Source of the DNA: Paenibacillus sp. JJ-223 | Lineage (GTDB): Bacteria > Bacillota > Bacilli > Paenibacillales > Paenibacillaceae | Direction of reading: 5' to 3' | Assembly: GCF_927798175.1 (NCBI RefSeq) | Contig: NZ_CAKMMP010000002.1 | Coordinates: forward strand, 372,001 to 436,000 | Length of the DNA stretch: 64,000 nucleotides | In this document: piece after piece, positions 8,369 through 17,510 of the stretch | How the letters are laid out: every line of letters begins with the position of its first letter | Position numbering within the stretch: the first letter of the stretch is position 1 | Made by a program: the position numbers and the translations under genes | The notes under the pieces: generated by a model | The model's input: the letters and a program-made list of their open reading frames with translations, nothing else | The model's database searches: none | What the model was told of the DNA's origin: nothing

Positions 8369-8421
8369 CCAAACAAGCCAATGGATTGCCCGCTTTTCGG
8401 GAAGTCCATTGGCTTGTTTGG
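8369..8421. terminator. Large 17-bp inverted repeat between convergent genes
   Basis: The arms 8369-8385 and 8405-8421 are perfectly complementary (core CAAACAAGCCAATGG) and the loop holds a smaller CCCG/CGGG hairpin. It lies between the ends of the YvgN-like and pectinesterase genes. It lacks a real T-run, so its use as a bidirectional terminator is likely but not certain. Confidence 0.55.
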
Positions 8422-8486
8422 CGCATCAACCCATATCGCAGTGAAAGAACCCGCACCCCGGCCTTCTGCATCCGTCGATAACCGAA

Positions 8487-9530
8487 TTACCGAGCAAAGG
8501 GCCGCCAATGATCCTCTCCTGCCACAACCAAGGCATCTGCATATTCTGCCGCCTCTTCGTCGCTCAGCACTTTGGCCCAGGGCACACGCTCTCCGGCCTC
8601 GGCTGCTCCGGGTCCGCTGCTTTGATATTCGGCGTAGAGCACGGTAGACTCGGCCTCGCTTTTGTTCCAATTATGCCATCCTTCACGCCTTAGATGCGGG
8701 CCCATCCAGCAGTGAAGAAAACATGTTTTGGCATCGTTGCGCCATGGCCGACCCAAATAAACGGATCGGGGCGGAGCGTCGCCGGTAAGGCGGCAATTGC
8801 TGAACACATAGCCGTACCGGACTCCCTCCGGCGTGGAAGCCGCCGTGATCCAACCGTTCACTTCCCCCTGCGGCATCTCTTGGCCCGAAAACCTGTTCTT
8901 GGAGAAGATTTCACACCCTTGAAACAACGCCGTCGCCGAACCGAAAATGAAATCAACGTCCCCTTCGATGTAACAATCCTCGTAATATTGACGAAGCTTG
9001 CGCCGCTCCAGCCCATCGCGAGGTCCGCCGAAAAAACTGCGATCCATCGGCTGCTCCGGCAGCGGTCCGGTAAAGAGCGTATCCTGATGTCCGATGAAAT
9101 GACAGCGCCTGAACGCGGCCCGGTCTCCATCGACGTAAGCGGCGATGGCCTGACCGACCTGCTTGCCCGGGCCAGCCGCGTTCACGAACGAAATGCCTTC
9201 TGCGATAAAATCGTCCGCGGCAATCAAAACGGTATATGAATGGAACGTATGGTAGAGCTCGCCGTTCGGAAAACGTTTAAGCGCATAGTCATCATAAGTA
9301 ATGACCGTGTTATCCGCCCCTTCGCCGACAAGGCGAACGCCCTCCCTGTCGATGGTCAGCTTCTCTTTGTACACCCCGGCTCTAATGGATATGACCGCCT
9401 CCCCGGAAACATCGGCCGGAATGGCATTTAACGCCGACTGAATAGTGCGATAATCTCCGCTTCCGTCCATGGCCACCGTGCAGCGGTATGCCGTCTTCCC
9501 TGATCCGTCCATCGGCTGAAACGTCGCCAT
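8487..9530 (-). CDS. Pectin methylesterase (CE8), apparently intracellular
   Basis: Removes methyl esters from (oligo)galacturonan. It is a 347-residue right-handed beta-helix of family CE8. Catalytic signatures are GHQDTLF (Gln/Asp), the nucleophile region YIEGDVDFIFGSATA and the Arg motif YLGRPWR. The N-terminus begins directly with the enzyme (MDGSGDYRTIQSALNAI) and has no signal peptide, so it should act in the cytoplasm on imported oligomers. The ATG at 9530 follows AAGGAGGATGAACGG. It is the last gene of the operon behind the LacI regulator and the ABC importer, which supports processing of imported methylated oligogalacturonides. Confidence 0.92.
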   Translation of the reverse strand: MATFQPMDGSGKTAYRCTVAMDGSGDYRTIQSALNAIPADVSGEAVISIRAGVYKEKLTIDREGVRLVGEGADNTVITYDDYALKRFPNGELYHTFHSYTVLIAADDFIAEGISFVNAAGPGKQVGQAIAAYVDGDRAAFRRCHFIGHQDTLFTGPLPEQPMDRSFFGGPRDGLERRKLRQYYEDCYIEGDVDFIFGSATALFQGCEIFSKNRFSGQEMPQGEVNGWITAASTPEGVRYGYVFSNCRLTGDAPPRSVYLGRPWRNDAKTCFLHCWMGPHLRREGWHNWNKSEAESTVLYAEYQSSGPGAAEAGERVPWAKVLSDEEAAEYADALVVAGEDHWRPFAR

Positions 9531-9581
9531 CCGTTCATCCTCCTTCTTTCATTTCTATTCCATGTTCCTGAAAGTGAAGCC

Positions 9582-10550
9582 TCATCCCCGGCATGGCCCC
9601 ACCGAGCTGCGATGGTACAGCCTGGGCTGGATCACGACCGGAACATCCACCTCTTCGTCCCGGATCAACGCTACGATTAACTCCGCCGCTTGCACGGCCA
9701 GTTCATCCAGCGGAGGGCCGATCGTGGTCAGCGCCACTTCCGCATACTGCATGTCCGGCAGATCGTCATAACCAATAAGAGAAACGTCCCCCGGAACGCT
9801 ATAGCCCGCTTCGAGCAGCGCGCGCAGCGCCCCCCGAGTCACCAGGTTGTTCAGACCGATGAAAGCCGTTGGCGAATTCGAATCGAACGCATGCTTGCGG
9901 ATCGCAAAGTACCCGTCTTCCCAGGAAGAGTGGGCTGGCAGCACATGGCCCGGATTGAACGCCAGACCGGTGCGCTGCATGGCCTCGCGATACCCCTCCA
10001 GCTTGATATGCTGGGAGTTTCCGATAAATCCGATGCGCTGGTGCCCCAATCCCTTCAAATGTTCCACCGCGCGGAAAATGCCCTCTTTGCGATCAATTTT
10101 AATGTAGGGGGAATTGGGGGTCTCATCCGTGCCCAGCACGAAGCAAGGCATGTTCAGGGAAGCAAAACCTTTCCAGAACGTCTCCCGGTTGTTCAGTGCA
10201 AAATCCCACAGAATGCATCCATCCACACGAAGCTGGCTGAAGATGTCCAGACCGTCGTCGGCTACGACGAGAATCATCTGATACCCCCGCTTTTTCAGTT
10301 CCGCATGCAGATTCCCCGAGATTGTAGAGAACAAAGGATTGCTAAGTTCGTCCAATACAAAGCCGATAATGCTGCTCCTGCCTGTCGAAAGCTGGCTCGC
10401 AAGCATGTTTTTGCGGTAATGATGCTTCTCCGCGATAGCGAGCACTTTCTGTCTCGTCTCATGTTTGATGCGGGGGTCGCCATTCAGCGCCTTGGATACG
10501 GTGCTGTAGCTCACCCCCGCCAATTTGGCAATGTCCTTAATTGTTATCAA
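9582..10550 (-). CDS. LacI family transcriptional regulator
   Basis: 322 residues. The LacI helix-turn-helix and hinge are at the N-terminus (ITIKDIAKLAGVSYSTVSKALNG, then RKNMLASQLSTGRS), followed by a periplasmic-binding-like sugar domain (IGFVLDELSNPLFSTI, GHQRIGFIGNS, PTAFIGLNNLVTRGALRAL). I read the start as TTG at 10550, because GAGGTG lies 8 bases upstream and the frame gives exactly the canonical N-terminus. It sits 21 bp after the binding-protein gene and 51 bp before the pectinesterase, so the regulator is inside the operon it probably controls through the palindrome at 14225-14242. Confidence 0.92.
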   Translation of the reverse strand: MITIKDIAKLAGVSYSTVSKALNGDPRIKHETRQKVLAIAEKHHYRKNMLASQLSTGRSSIIGFVLDELSNPLFSTISGNLHAELKKRGYQMILVVADDGLDIFSQLRVDGCILWDFALNNRETFWKGFASLNMPCFVLGTDETPNSPYIKIDRKEGIFRAVEHLKGLGHQRIGFIGNSQHIKLEGYREAMQRTGLAFNPGHVLPAHSSWEDGYFAIRKHAFDSNSPTAFIGLNNLVTRGALRALLEAGYSVPGDVSLIGYDDLPDMQYAEVALTTIGPPLDELAVQAAELIVALIRDEEVDVPVVIQPRLYHRSSVGPCRG

Positions 10551-10571
10551 ACGTCCTACACCTCAAAAGGG

Positions 10572-12164
10572 TTATTTTTGTGCGGCCATGTAGCGGTCAT
10601 ATTGGGCCTGCCTTCCGGCAATGACCTGCTCGACGTTCATGTTTTTCAACGTTTCGATGTAACTGTCGAACTGATCCAGCCCCAGCTCACCGCTGATGAA
10701 TTTGAAATTCATCTCTTGTACATACGTGGTAATGTCAGGCATGGTTGTGCTTTCAATTGAGGCTTCGTCCGGCAGCGCGTACACAAACGGGAACGGTTCA
10801 TGCACGTACTTCTCCAGTTCTTTGTCCAAGCTGGAGTGCCACTCCGGCACAACCGCATCGGCTGAGTCGGTGGACTGAATGTTCGGCAGATTCACCGGAC
10901 CGATGCCCAGCTTCTGAATGTATTCGTTGTCCTTGCCTTTGTCCGTGAATTTCTTCTCGCCATTCTCTTCCGTATACGTGTCGTCTTTGATGCCCCATGT
11001 ATACATGGTCTGGGCTTCCTCGCTGACTCCGTAATCGAGGAATTTGAAGGCGAGATCCGGATTTTTGCTGTTTTTCGAAATGCCGAAGATGCCGCTCACC
11101 GGCGTGCGTCCAATGTAGAACTGATCTCCGTGCGGTCCCTTCAGCGGCGCGATGCCTTTGAATACAGGCTCTTTGGGATCATAATCCTTGAACAGCGGGC
11201 TGTATACCATCGACTGGTACCAACTGAAGTTGAACGTCACCCCGGTCACGTCCTGCGAAATGCGGGAAGTCACCTGATCGCCCGTCGTGCTGGCATAATC
11301 AACCGTCAGCAGTCCTTCTTTATAAAGACCGTTCAGATACGCCAAATACTCCTTGTATGCCGGCTCGTAATAGCTGAAATGCACCTTGCCTTGATCATCG
11401 GCATAGAAGTTGTTGGACAGATCCAGACCAAAGGCCGGCCCAAACGCCATCGGAATAAACTTGGATTCCATGGAAAGCGGAATTTCATCGGCTTTGCCGT
11501 TTCCATTCGGGTCCCCAGCCTTGAACGCGCGCAGCATGGCGGTAAATTCGTCCAACGTCGTTGGCTCCTGCAGATTCAGCTTGCCCAGCCACCGCTGGTT
11601 GATCATGAATAATGGCATATAGTTCCGGGTCAGCGTTTGCTGCGGCACATAATACATTTTACCATCCGGCGTGGTCAGACTTGCCTTAATGGACGGTGAT
11701 TTTTCATAAATTTTCTTCAAATTGACGCCGTATTTCTCGTACAGCTCATCCAGCGGGAGAAAAAGGCCGCTATTGATATACTTCATTAATTGGTCCTGAT
11801 CCGGCAAATAAACGATATCCGGCAGGTCCGATCCGGCCGCCAGCCGCGGGCTGACCGCGTCGGCGTAGTTTTGCGGCGGAATGAGGTCCCAATCGACCGT
11901 GACGCCGGCATTTCCTTCGATCTTTTTGACGATTTCAGCTGTGGAAAGGTCCACGTTCGTTGTCCAGGCATTGGTCGCCAGAATCGACAGCCTGGCATCC
12001 GGCGTGTCGGTCACCGGGCCGGCTCCCGTGTAGTTATAGCTCGACTCTGCTTCCGCCGAAGCTCCTCCATCAGCGCTTCCTCCCGTCCCCCCGCTGCTGC
12101 AGCCTGCCAAACTGATCGCCAGCCATGCAAATAATGCGATTTTGCTTGCCCCTTTGAATTTCAT
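10572..12164 (-). CDS. ABC transporter extracellular solute-binding lipoprotein (LplA type)
   Basis: A 530-residue substrate-binding lipoprotein for oligosaccharide import. The signal peptide ends in the lipobox LAGC at about residues 19-22, followed by a Gly/Ser-rich linker. The mature part has typical type-1 large-cleft features: DLPDIVYLPDQDQLMKYI, GKADEIPLSMESK and SGIFGISKNSKNPDLAFKFLDYG. The size matches LplA/YtcQ proteins of Firmicutes that import pectin or rhamnogalacturonan fragments. The ATG at 12164 follows GGGAGGAGTCGACGG. It lies 58 bp after the second permease gene and 21 bp before lacI. Confidence 0.93.
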   Translation of the reverse strand: MKFKGASKIALFAWLAISLAGCSSGGTGGSADGGASAEAESSYNYTGAGPVTDTPDARLSILATNAWTTNVDLSTAEIVKKIEGNAGVTVDWDLIPPQNYADAVSPRLAAGSDLPDIVYLPDQDQLMKYINSGLFLPLDELYEKYGVNLKKIYEKSPSIKASLTTPDGKMYYVPQQTLTRNYMPLFMINQRWLGKLNLQEPTTLDEFTAMLRAFKAGDPNGNGKADEIPLSMESKFIPMAFGPAFGLDLSNNFYADDQGKVHFSYYEPAYKEYLAYLNGLYKEGLLTVDYASTTGDQVTSRISQDVTGVTFNFSWYQSMVYSPLFKDYDPKEPVFKGIAPLKGPHGDQFYIGRTPVSGIFGISKNSKNPDLAFKFLDYGVSEEAQTMYTWGIKDDTYTEENGEKKFTDKGKDNEYIQKLGIGPVNLPNIQSTDSADAVVPEWHSSLDKELEKYVHEPFPFVYALPDEASIESTTMPDITTYVQEMNFKFISGELGLDQFDSYIETLKNMNVEQVIAGRQAQYDRYMAAQK

Positions 12165-12222
12165 CCGTCGACTCCTCCCTTTTCATGAACAACACATGAT
12201 TAGATATGGCTTGCGGGTAAAG

Positions 12223-13104
12223 CTATCCTTTCACGGCTCCGAGGGTGATGCCCTTGACGAAATACCGTTGGATAAAAGGGTAGATCATGACGATGGGAAC
12301 GATGCTGACCACAATGGATACATAACGCACTTGGATGGTGGATACCGCCAGTGCATTGCTGGTCATCGCGCCGCCCATTTTCTGCATGACCTCGGGGGAG
12401 GCCATGACAAGCACCCTGCGCAGAAACATCTGGAGCGGCTGCATATCCTGTTTCCCCAAATAAAGCAATGCGGTAAAAAAATTGTTCCAGTGAAACACGG
12501 CATAATACAGTGCCAGCACGGCCAACGTAGGCTTGATGATGGGCACGGCCAGCCGGTACAGCATCGTAATCTCATTGGCCCCGTCAATACTCGCGCTTTC
12601 GAATATTTCATTCGGAATGCCTTCCAGTGCGGAGCGGCAGATCATAACGTTAAACGTAATGACCAACACGGGCAGTACCATCACCCAACGGGTGTTATAC
12701 AGGCCCAGCGAGTTAATCAGCATGTATGCCGGAATCAGGCCACCGGAGAAATACATCGTGAATGCGATGAAAAAGTTAAGTTTCCTGCGCAGAAAAAATT
12801 GCGGCCGGGATAACGGAAATGCAGCCAGACATGTGGCCACTACATTAAGCAGCGTGCCCACCACGGTATACCAGACCGTATTGTAGAAGGACACCCACAG
12901 TTCACGGTATTGCAGCACCATCTTGTATCCGGACAGCGTAAATTCAACGGGGAACAGAGACACCTTCTGTTTGTCGATGGCATCGACGGAACTGAACGAA
13001 ATGCTGATCACATATAGAAAAGGATACAGGGTGACCACCACGGCAAGAATGGTCAAAATGTGAACCAGAACGTAAAATAACCGGTCGCTTGCGGAAATCT
13101 TCAT
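12223..13104 (-). CDS. Carbohydrate ABC transporter permease (LplC/YtcP type)
   Basis: A 293-residue inner-membrane permease with six predicted helices. The EAA loop that contacts the ATPase is visible as EIFESASIDGANEITMLYRLAVPIIKPTL, at about residues 185-215. The N-terminus (ILAVVVTLYPFLYVISISFSS) matches the YtcP/LplC group. The ATG at 13104 follows AAAGGAGGCGAAAC. No ATPase gene is present in the operon, as usual for this family, where a shared MsmX-type ATPase serves several importers. Confidence 0.93.
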   Translation of the reverse strand: MKISASDRLFYVLVHILTILAVVVTLYPFLYVISISFSSVDAIDKQKVSLFPVEFTLSGYKMVLQYRELWVSFYNTVWYTVVGTLLNVVATCLAAFPLSRPQFFLRRKLNFFIAFTMYFSGGLIPAYMLINSLGLYNTRWVMVLPVLVITFNVMICRSALEGIPNEIFESASIDGANEITMLYRLAVPIIKPTLAVLALYYAVFHWNNFFTALLYLGKQDMQPLQMFLRRVLVMASPEVMQKMGGAMTSNALAVSTIQVRYVSIVVSIVPIVMIYPFIQRYFVKGITLGAVKG

Positions 13105-13181
13105 GTTTCGCCTCCTTTGAAGTTAGAAGCTGCGACGAAATCAAGTACCGCTAAGTTTCTCGCAGCTTCTTAATGATGGGC

Positions 13182-14099
13182 TTACCATAAGGACATCTTG
13201 GTCAATCGTCGCGTCAGCGTATTGGCTGCCAGGACGAGAATAAACGTCACGATGGAGTTGAAGAGGCCGACGGCGGTCGCAAATCCGTAGTTTTGTCCGA
13301 TAATTCCCATACGGTAAACATAAGTGGAGAGAACATCAGCGGTATCGTATGTAGCGGGATTGTAGAGCAGGTACACCTTTTCGAAGCCTACATTCATGAT
13401 GCCGCCCAACGACAGCAATAACAGGATCACAATCGTGGGTTTGATGCTCGGCAGCGTCAGGTGCCACAGCTCCTGAAATTTGTTGACACCGTCGATTTTG
13501 CCGGAATCGTACATTTCGGAGTCGATGCCCATGATGGCAGCGATATAGATAATCGAGCTGAAGCCGAAGCTCTGCCAGATGTCCGAGCTGGTGAAAATGG
13601 TACGGAACCACCCCGGCTCCATCATGAAATTGACGGGATCCATGCCAAGCTTCATGATCAGCGTGTTGACGATGCCATCGGTCGGAGAGAGAAAGTTGAT
13701 GATCATGCCGGCGACAACCACGGTCGAGATGAAATGGGGAAGATACGTCACGGTCTGCGCGAAACGTTTGAACACCCGGTTTTTGATTTCTACAATGCAA
13801 ATCGCGAACAGGATCGGAATCGAAAACCCGAAGAGAAGCGGAAGGAATGCAAGCAGGAACGTATTCCGCAGCAGCCTCCAGAAATAGATGGAATGCACGA
13901 ATTGATCAAACCACTTCAGACCCACCCATTCTCCGCTGAACACGCCCTGACCCGGCATAAAATTCCGGAAGGCCAGCAGAACCCCGGGCATTGGAACATA
14001 CATAAACACGACGTAATACAGAAAGATGGGCGAGAACATCAGCAGCAGGTATTTGTCGCGCCGCATCAGCTTGAACAGCGCCTCCCACCGTCTTTTCAC
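13182..14099 (-). CDS. Sugar ABC transporter permease (LplB type)
   Basis: 305 residues, six helices, partner of the following permease. The N-terminus KLMRRDKYLLLMFSPIFLYY and the motif PMPGVLLAFRNF typify LplB/YteP permeases. The EAA loop reads MYDSGKIDGVNKFQELWHLTLPSIKPT. The start is GTG at 14099 with AAGGAG upstream. It is the first gene of the operon (permease, permease, binding protein, lacI, pectinesterase). The two LacI-type operator sequences precede it. Confidence 0.92.
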   Translation of the reverse strand: MKRRWEALFKLMRRDKYLLLMFSPIFLYYVVFMYVPMPGVLLAFRNFMPGQGVFSGEWVGLKWFDQFVHSIYFWRLLRNTFLLAFLPLLFGFSIPILFAICIVEIKNRVFKRFAQTVTYLPHFISTVVVAGMIINFLSPTDGIVNTLIMKLGMDPVNFMMEPGWFRTIFTSSDIWQSFGFSSIIYIAAIMGIDSEMYDSGKIDGVNKFQELWHLTLPSIKPTIVILLLLSLGGIMNVGFEKVYLLYNPATYDTADVLSTYVYRMGIIGQNYGFATAVGLFNSIVTFILVLAANTLTRRLTKMSLW

Positions 14100-14123
14100 C
14101 TTGAATCAGCTCCTTCTCTTCAT

Positions 14124-14143
14124 AAATTACAACGTTTGAAATT
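14124..14143. promoter_or_regulatory. Second, degenerate LacI-type operator
   Basis: AATTACAACGTT followed by TGAAATT repeats the left half of the perfect operator at 14225-14242 with three mismatched pairs on the right. It lies in the leader of the permease operon, 100 bp from the main site, a spacing compatible with looping. Confidence 0.45.
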
Positions 14144-14224
14144 TCGAACAAATTTATAGATAAACCAGATGGAATATCTCATAATTAAATAGGATACGTA
14201 CAAAAATTTATGCTGGATGTTTAT

Positions 14225-14242
14225 AATTACAACGTTGTAATT
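14225..14242. promoter_or_regulatory. Perfect LacI-family operator of the pectin-oligomer operon
   Basis: AATTACAACGTTGTAATT is an 18-bp perfect palindrome with the central AACGTT typical of LacI/GalR operators. It lies about 125 bp upstream of the first permease gene. TTGTAA inside it could act as the -35 of a minus-strand promoter, with an AT-rich -10 about 16 bp on. Confidence 0.75.
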
Positions 14243-14370
14243 TTGCCTTAAATGAATACGCTTACATAACATTTTACCCATCATAGCAGAGCCTCCACAA
14301 TTTAGCAATAAACAAATCCGTCGGAAGCCACTATTTTTTTGTACAACTAGCCCCTTCAAATCACAAAAAA

Positions 14371-14409
14371 CGTAATGCCTTACGCTCCTTCTACAGAGCA
14401 GGCATTACG
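14371..14409 (-). terminator. Intrinsic terminator of the AraC gene
   Basis: Stem arms CGTAATGCC (14371-14379) and GGCATTACG (14401-14409), followed on the minus strand by TTTTTTG. The stop codon of the AraC gene is embedded in the stem. Confidence 0.85.
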
Positions 14410-15247
14410 TCTGACGCCGGTATTCGGTGGGTGTTAAACCCTTGAGCCGCAGAAAGGCCCGATAAAATTGGTCGATGCTTGAGAATCCGCACTGCGCACA
14501 AATATCCGTCACTTTTGCCTGCGTTCGGCGCAATAACATCGAAGCCTGTTCCACCCGCAGCCTCAACACATATTGATGCGGGGTCGATCCGGTCATCGCT
14601 TTGAACGAACGCATGAAATGATACCTGCTCTGATGCGCAACGGCAGCCATCGAATCAATGTTCATTGCACCGGATGTATAACTGTCGTGAATATATTCAA
14701 GCACCCGGGTCAAATGTGTGTCTGCGGTCCCCAGGAAAAAACCGTCCACTCGCGCAGGCTTAGCCGAAAGCAATCCTTCTTCCCGGGGGGAATGCTCCCG
14801 CCCCTTCAACAAACCGTCCAGATACCTTTGCACCTTGAATTCAAGCTCCTGCATTTGAAGCGGTTCCGGTGCATCCTCCAGCAGAATGGCGCTACAGCTT
14901 CTGAACAACGTGTTGATCTCCCGCGTATCGAATACATGCAGGCTCTTCACCTCCTGCTGCCGATGTTCCCGTTCTCCATCCTTCCCACCGGCCACAGGAA
15001 GGCTGCGAAATTTGATGACGATAACGCTCGTATCCGAATCCATCTGAAAAAAGTGCTCGGTTTGGGGATGCGCCACAATGGCCTTTCCGGCAGCGAGTTG
15101 ATAGGCACGGCGTTCCTGAACGAAATCGCATATTCCGCTCACGGGCATCGTGACCTGATACCAGTCGTCATGGACATGCGGTTCATTGGCAAAACGGCCC
15201 GAAGCTTTCCATAGTTCCAGATCGTTCATCATTATGTTCAATTCCAT
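14405..15247 (-). CDS. AraC family transcriptional regulator
   Basis: About 280 residues: an N-terminal cupin-like sensor (EPHVHDDWYQVTMPVSG, AHPQTEHFFQMD) and a C-terminal double helix-turn-helix at about residues 185-280 (MNIDSMAAVAHQSRYHFMRSFKAMTG; KVTDICAQCGFSSIDQFYRAFLRLKGLTPTEYR). I chose ATG 15247 because AGGTGA lies 8 bases upstream; the frame is open to 15313. It is divergent from the Fsr-like exporter, and paired inverted repeats occupy the shared promoter region, so it probably regulates that exporter. Confidence 0.9.
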   Translation of the reverse strand: MELNIMMNDLELWKASGRFANEPHVHDDWYQVTMPVSGICDFVQERRAYQLAAGKAIVAHPQTEHFFQMDSDTSVIVIKFRSLPVAGGKDGEREHRQQEVKSLHVFDTREINTLFRSCSAILLEDAPEPLQMQELEFKVQRYLDGLLKGREHSPREEGLLSAKPARVDGFFLGTADTHLTRVLEYIHDSYTSGAMNIDSMAAVAHQSRYHFMRSFKAMTGSTPHQYVLRLRVEQASMLLRRTQAKVTDICAQCGFSSIDQFYRAFLRLKGLTPTEYRRQT

Positions 15248-15275
15248 ATTGTTCTCACCTGCTGACATTATAGCA

Positions 15276-15324
15276 AAAAGTGCGTACTTTCCCAGCACTT
15301 TTCGCAAAGACAAACCGTTTGCGA
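15276..15324. promoter_or_regulatory. Two inverted repeats in the AraC/MFS divergent promoter
   Basis: AAAAGTG...CACTTTT (15276-15302) and TCGCAAA...TTTGCGA (15302-15324) abut each other in the 116-bp divergent region. They are candidate binding sites for the AraC protein. A TATGAT hexamer before the MFS gene could be its -10. Confidence 0.4.
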
Positions 15325-15363
15325 TCTTCTATGATGAGTAGAAAAATCTTCGAGGTGATTTCC

Positions 15364-16593
15364 ATGGCCCAGACGGCCTACATGAAATTGCAAGTGAACC
15401 ACGCCGCAAACTGGGCACTGGCCGGCGTAAGCTTCGCTCATCTGCTCAACGACGCGATGCAGACGGTCGTTCCGGCATCGTTCCCGCTCTTCCAGCAAAC
15501 GCTGCAGCTGAGCTTTGCGCAAATGGGATGGATCGCGTTTATGCTGAACATTACCGCATCCGTTCTGCAGCCGTTGATCGGCTATATGTCGGATCGCAAA
15601 CCGATGCCGATTCTGCTGCCTGGGGGCATGCTCTGCTCGCTGCTCGGCATGCTGGGATTCGCGCTATCCACCGAACTGTGGATGCTGCTTGTGTCGGCAG
15701 CCCTGCTGGGCGTAGGCTCTTCCGTGCTCCATCCGGAATCTTCCCGTGTTGCGCACATGGCTGCAGGCAAAGGACGTGGGCTGGCCCAGTCGATTTTTCA
15801 GGTTGGAGGCAATACCGGGCAAGCTTTGGCGCCACTGGTCGTTGCTTACCTGATCCTGCCGCGCGGGCAGCACAGCTTCCTGTGGCTTATTGGTCTGGCC
15901 CTGGCGGGCATGCTGATTCAGACCTATGTCAGCCGGTGGTACAAAGACAGGCTGGCCCTGCAGCAGGCGAGCTCGGAAGCGAAGCGGTCACTTAAGCGTC
16001 AGGAACAGGCCGGAGGCTCAGCAGTATACAGCAAAACGTTCATTGCCTTTACGCTGGGCATTCTGATCCTGCTTCTCTTCTCCAAGTTCGTCTATTTGGC
16101 AGGAATGACGGGATATTATTCGTTTTATTATGCCGACCATTACGGCTTATCGTTGTCCCAGGCGCAGATTTGCCTGTTTATCCTTCAATTTGCGGGCATG
16201 GTCGGCACCCTGATTGGCGGTCCTTTGGCCGACCGATTCGGACGTAAGCCGATGATCTGGTTTTCCATTGCAGGCACGGCCCCTTTCTCGATCCTGCTCC
16301 CTTATGCAGGTCCGATCTGGGCCATGGTGCTTTGCGCATGCATCGGCATCATCCTGATGTCCGGATTTAGCGTAATTATCGTCTATGCGCAAGAGCTGCT
16401 GCCAAATCACATCGGTACGGTATCCGGCCTGTTTTTTGGACTTTCCTTCGGCATGGCGGGACTGGGGTCCGTCGTGCTGGGCTCCCTGATGGATGCCACC
16501 AGCGTCGCTTGGGTCATCCAGTTGTGTTCTTTCCTGCCGCTGCTGGGCGTGTTCGCCATCTTTCTGCCCAAAGGAAAGCAGGCAGCCGCCTGA
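15364..16593 (+). CDS. MFS transporter, Fsr (fosmidomycin resistance)-like
   Basis: 409 residues with 12 predicted helices. Features of the Fsr group are SFAHLLNDAMQTVVPASFPLF in helix 1, the loop motif GYMSDRKPMP, SSVLHPESSRVAHMAAG, GRGLAQSIFQVGGNTGQALAPL, and GPLADRFGRKP in the second half. Fsr proteins export small drugs such as fosmidomycin. The ATG at 15364 follows GAGGTGATTTCC. It is divergent from the AraC gene. The actual substrate is unknown. Confidence 0.88.
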   Translation: MAQTAYMKLQVNHAANWALAGVSFAHLLNDAMQTVVPASFPLFQQTLQLSFAQMGWIAFMLNITASVLQPLIGYMSDRKPMPILLPGGMLCSLLGMLGFALSTELWMLLVSAALLGVGSSVLHPESSRVAHMAAGKGRGLAQSIFQVGGNTGQALAPLVVAYLILPRGQHSFLWLIGLALAGMLIQTYVSRWYKDRLALQQASSEAKRSLKRQEQAGGSAVYSKTFIAFTLGILILLLFSKFVYLAGMTGYYSFYYADHYGLSLSQAQICLFILQFAGMVGTLIGGPLADRFGRKPMIWFSIAGTAPFSILLPYAGPIWAMVLCACIGIILMSGFSVIIVYAQELLPNHIGTVSGLFFGLSFGMAGLGSVVLGSLMDATSVAWVIQLCSFLPLLGVFAIFLPKGKQAAA

Positions 16594-16599
16594 TTGCGG

Positions 16600-16629
16600 T
16601 TGAACAATGGCGAGCATTCGGTCTACAAT
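16600..16629 (+). promoter_or_regulatory. Sigma-A promoter of the ABC ATPase gene
   Basis: TTGAAC (16600-16605) and TACAAT (16624-16629) with an 18-bp spacer, just after the stop codon of the MFS gene. This implies that the ABC gene has its own transcript. Confidence 0.5.
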
Positions 16630-16717
16630 GTACAAAAGCTGACATATAAGCATGAATCGCAAAGACGGCATTTTCAGGAAAACGAGGAATAGGTCAATGG
16701 AAAGAAGGGTAACTGAC

Positions 16718-17500
16718 ATGATGATTGATGTGCAGCATGTAACGTGGAAAAGAGGGCCGCTCACCTTGCTGAACGATGTGACCTGGCAGGTGGGCGATGG
16801 CGAGCACTGGGCCCTGCTTGGCCTGAACGGGTCGGGCAAAACAACGCTCCTCAACATGATTACCGGTTATTTGTGGCCGACCGAAGGCAGCATCTCGGTG
16901 CTGGGGCACACGTATGGAGACGTCGACTTGCGTCAACTACGAAAGTCCATCGGCTGGGTCAGCTCCTCCCTGCAGGAGAAGCTGTACGGAACGGATCGTA
17001 CGCAATACGTCGTGATCAGCGGCAAACACGCCACGATTGGACTGTACGACAAGTTGGATGATAACGACCTCGATCAAGCCAGACATTGGATGAATATGCT
17101 CGGCTGCGGGCACCTCTGGGACCGCGAATACCGCACCTGTTCGCAGGGAGAGAAGCAGAAGCTGCTCATCGCCCGCGCGCTGATGGCCAATCCGCGCATT
17201 CTGATTCTCGACGAGCCGTGCAACGGCCTCGATCTGTTCTCCAGGGAACAGCTGTTGAACAGCATCAGTGCATTGGCTGCCAGGGAAGATACGCCTTCGC
17301 TTATTTATGTCACCCATCACACCGAAGAGATTCTGCCGGCTTTCCGGCACAGCCTGCTGCTGCGCAGGGGCGAGGTGGTCGAGCGCGGACTCACCAAAGA
17401 CCTGATGAACGTGGATGTGCTGACCCGTTTTTTCGAAGCCCCGGTAGAGGTCGACTGGCACGGTGAACGCGTGTATGTGCGTGCCGCGCAGTCATCATAA
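16718..17500 (+). CDS. Stand-alone ABC transporter ATP-binding protein (YlmA/ModF-like)
   Basis: A single nucleotide-binding domain of about 260 residues: Walker A GLNGSGKTT, Q-loop in SSSLQEK, signature CSQGEKQKLLIARAL, Walker B ILILDEPCNGLD, and switch His in YVTHHTEE. The architecture resembles YlmA of Bacillus, and no permease is adjacent, so the partner is unknown. ATGs at 16697 (after GAGGAATAGGTCA) and 16718 (after AGAAGGGTAACTGAC) are both possible. I favour 16718, where the conserved domain begins within a few residues. Confidence 0.85.
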   Translation: MMIDVQHVTWKRGPLTLLNDVTWQVGDGEHWALLGLNGSGKTTLLNMITGYLWPTEGSISVLGHTYGDVDLRQLRKSIGWVSSSLQEKLYGTDRTQYVVISGKHATIGLYDKLDDNDLDQARHWMNMLGCGHLWDREYRTCSQGEKQKLLIARALMANPRILILDEPCNGLDLFSREQLLNSISALAAREDTPSLIYVTHHTEEILPAFRHSLLLRRGEVVERGLTKDLMNVDVLTRFFEAPVEVDWHGERVYVRAAQSS

Positions 17501-17510
17501 CTCAAGCCAT

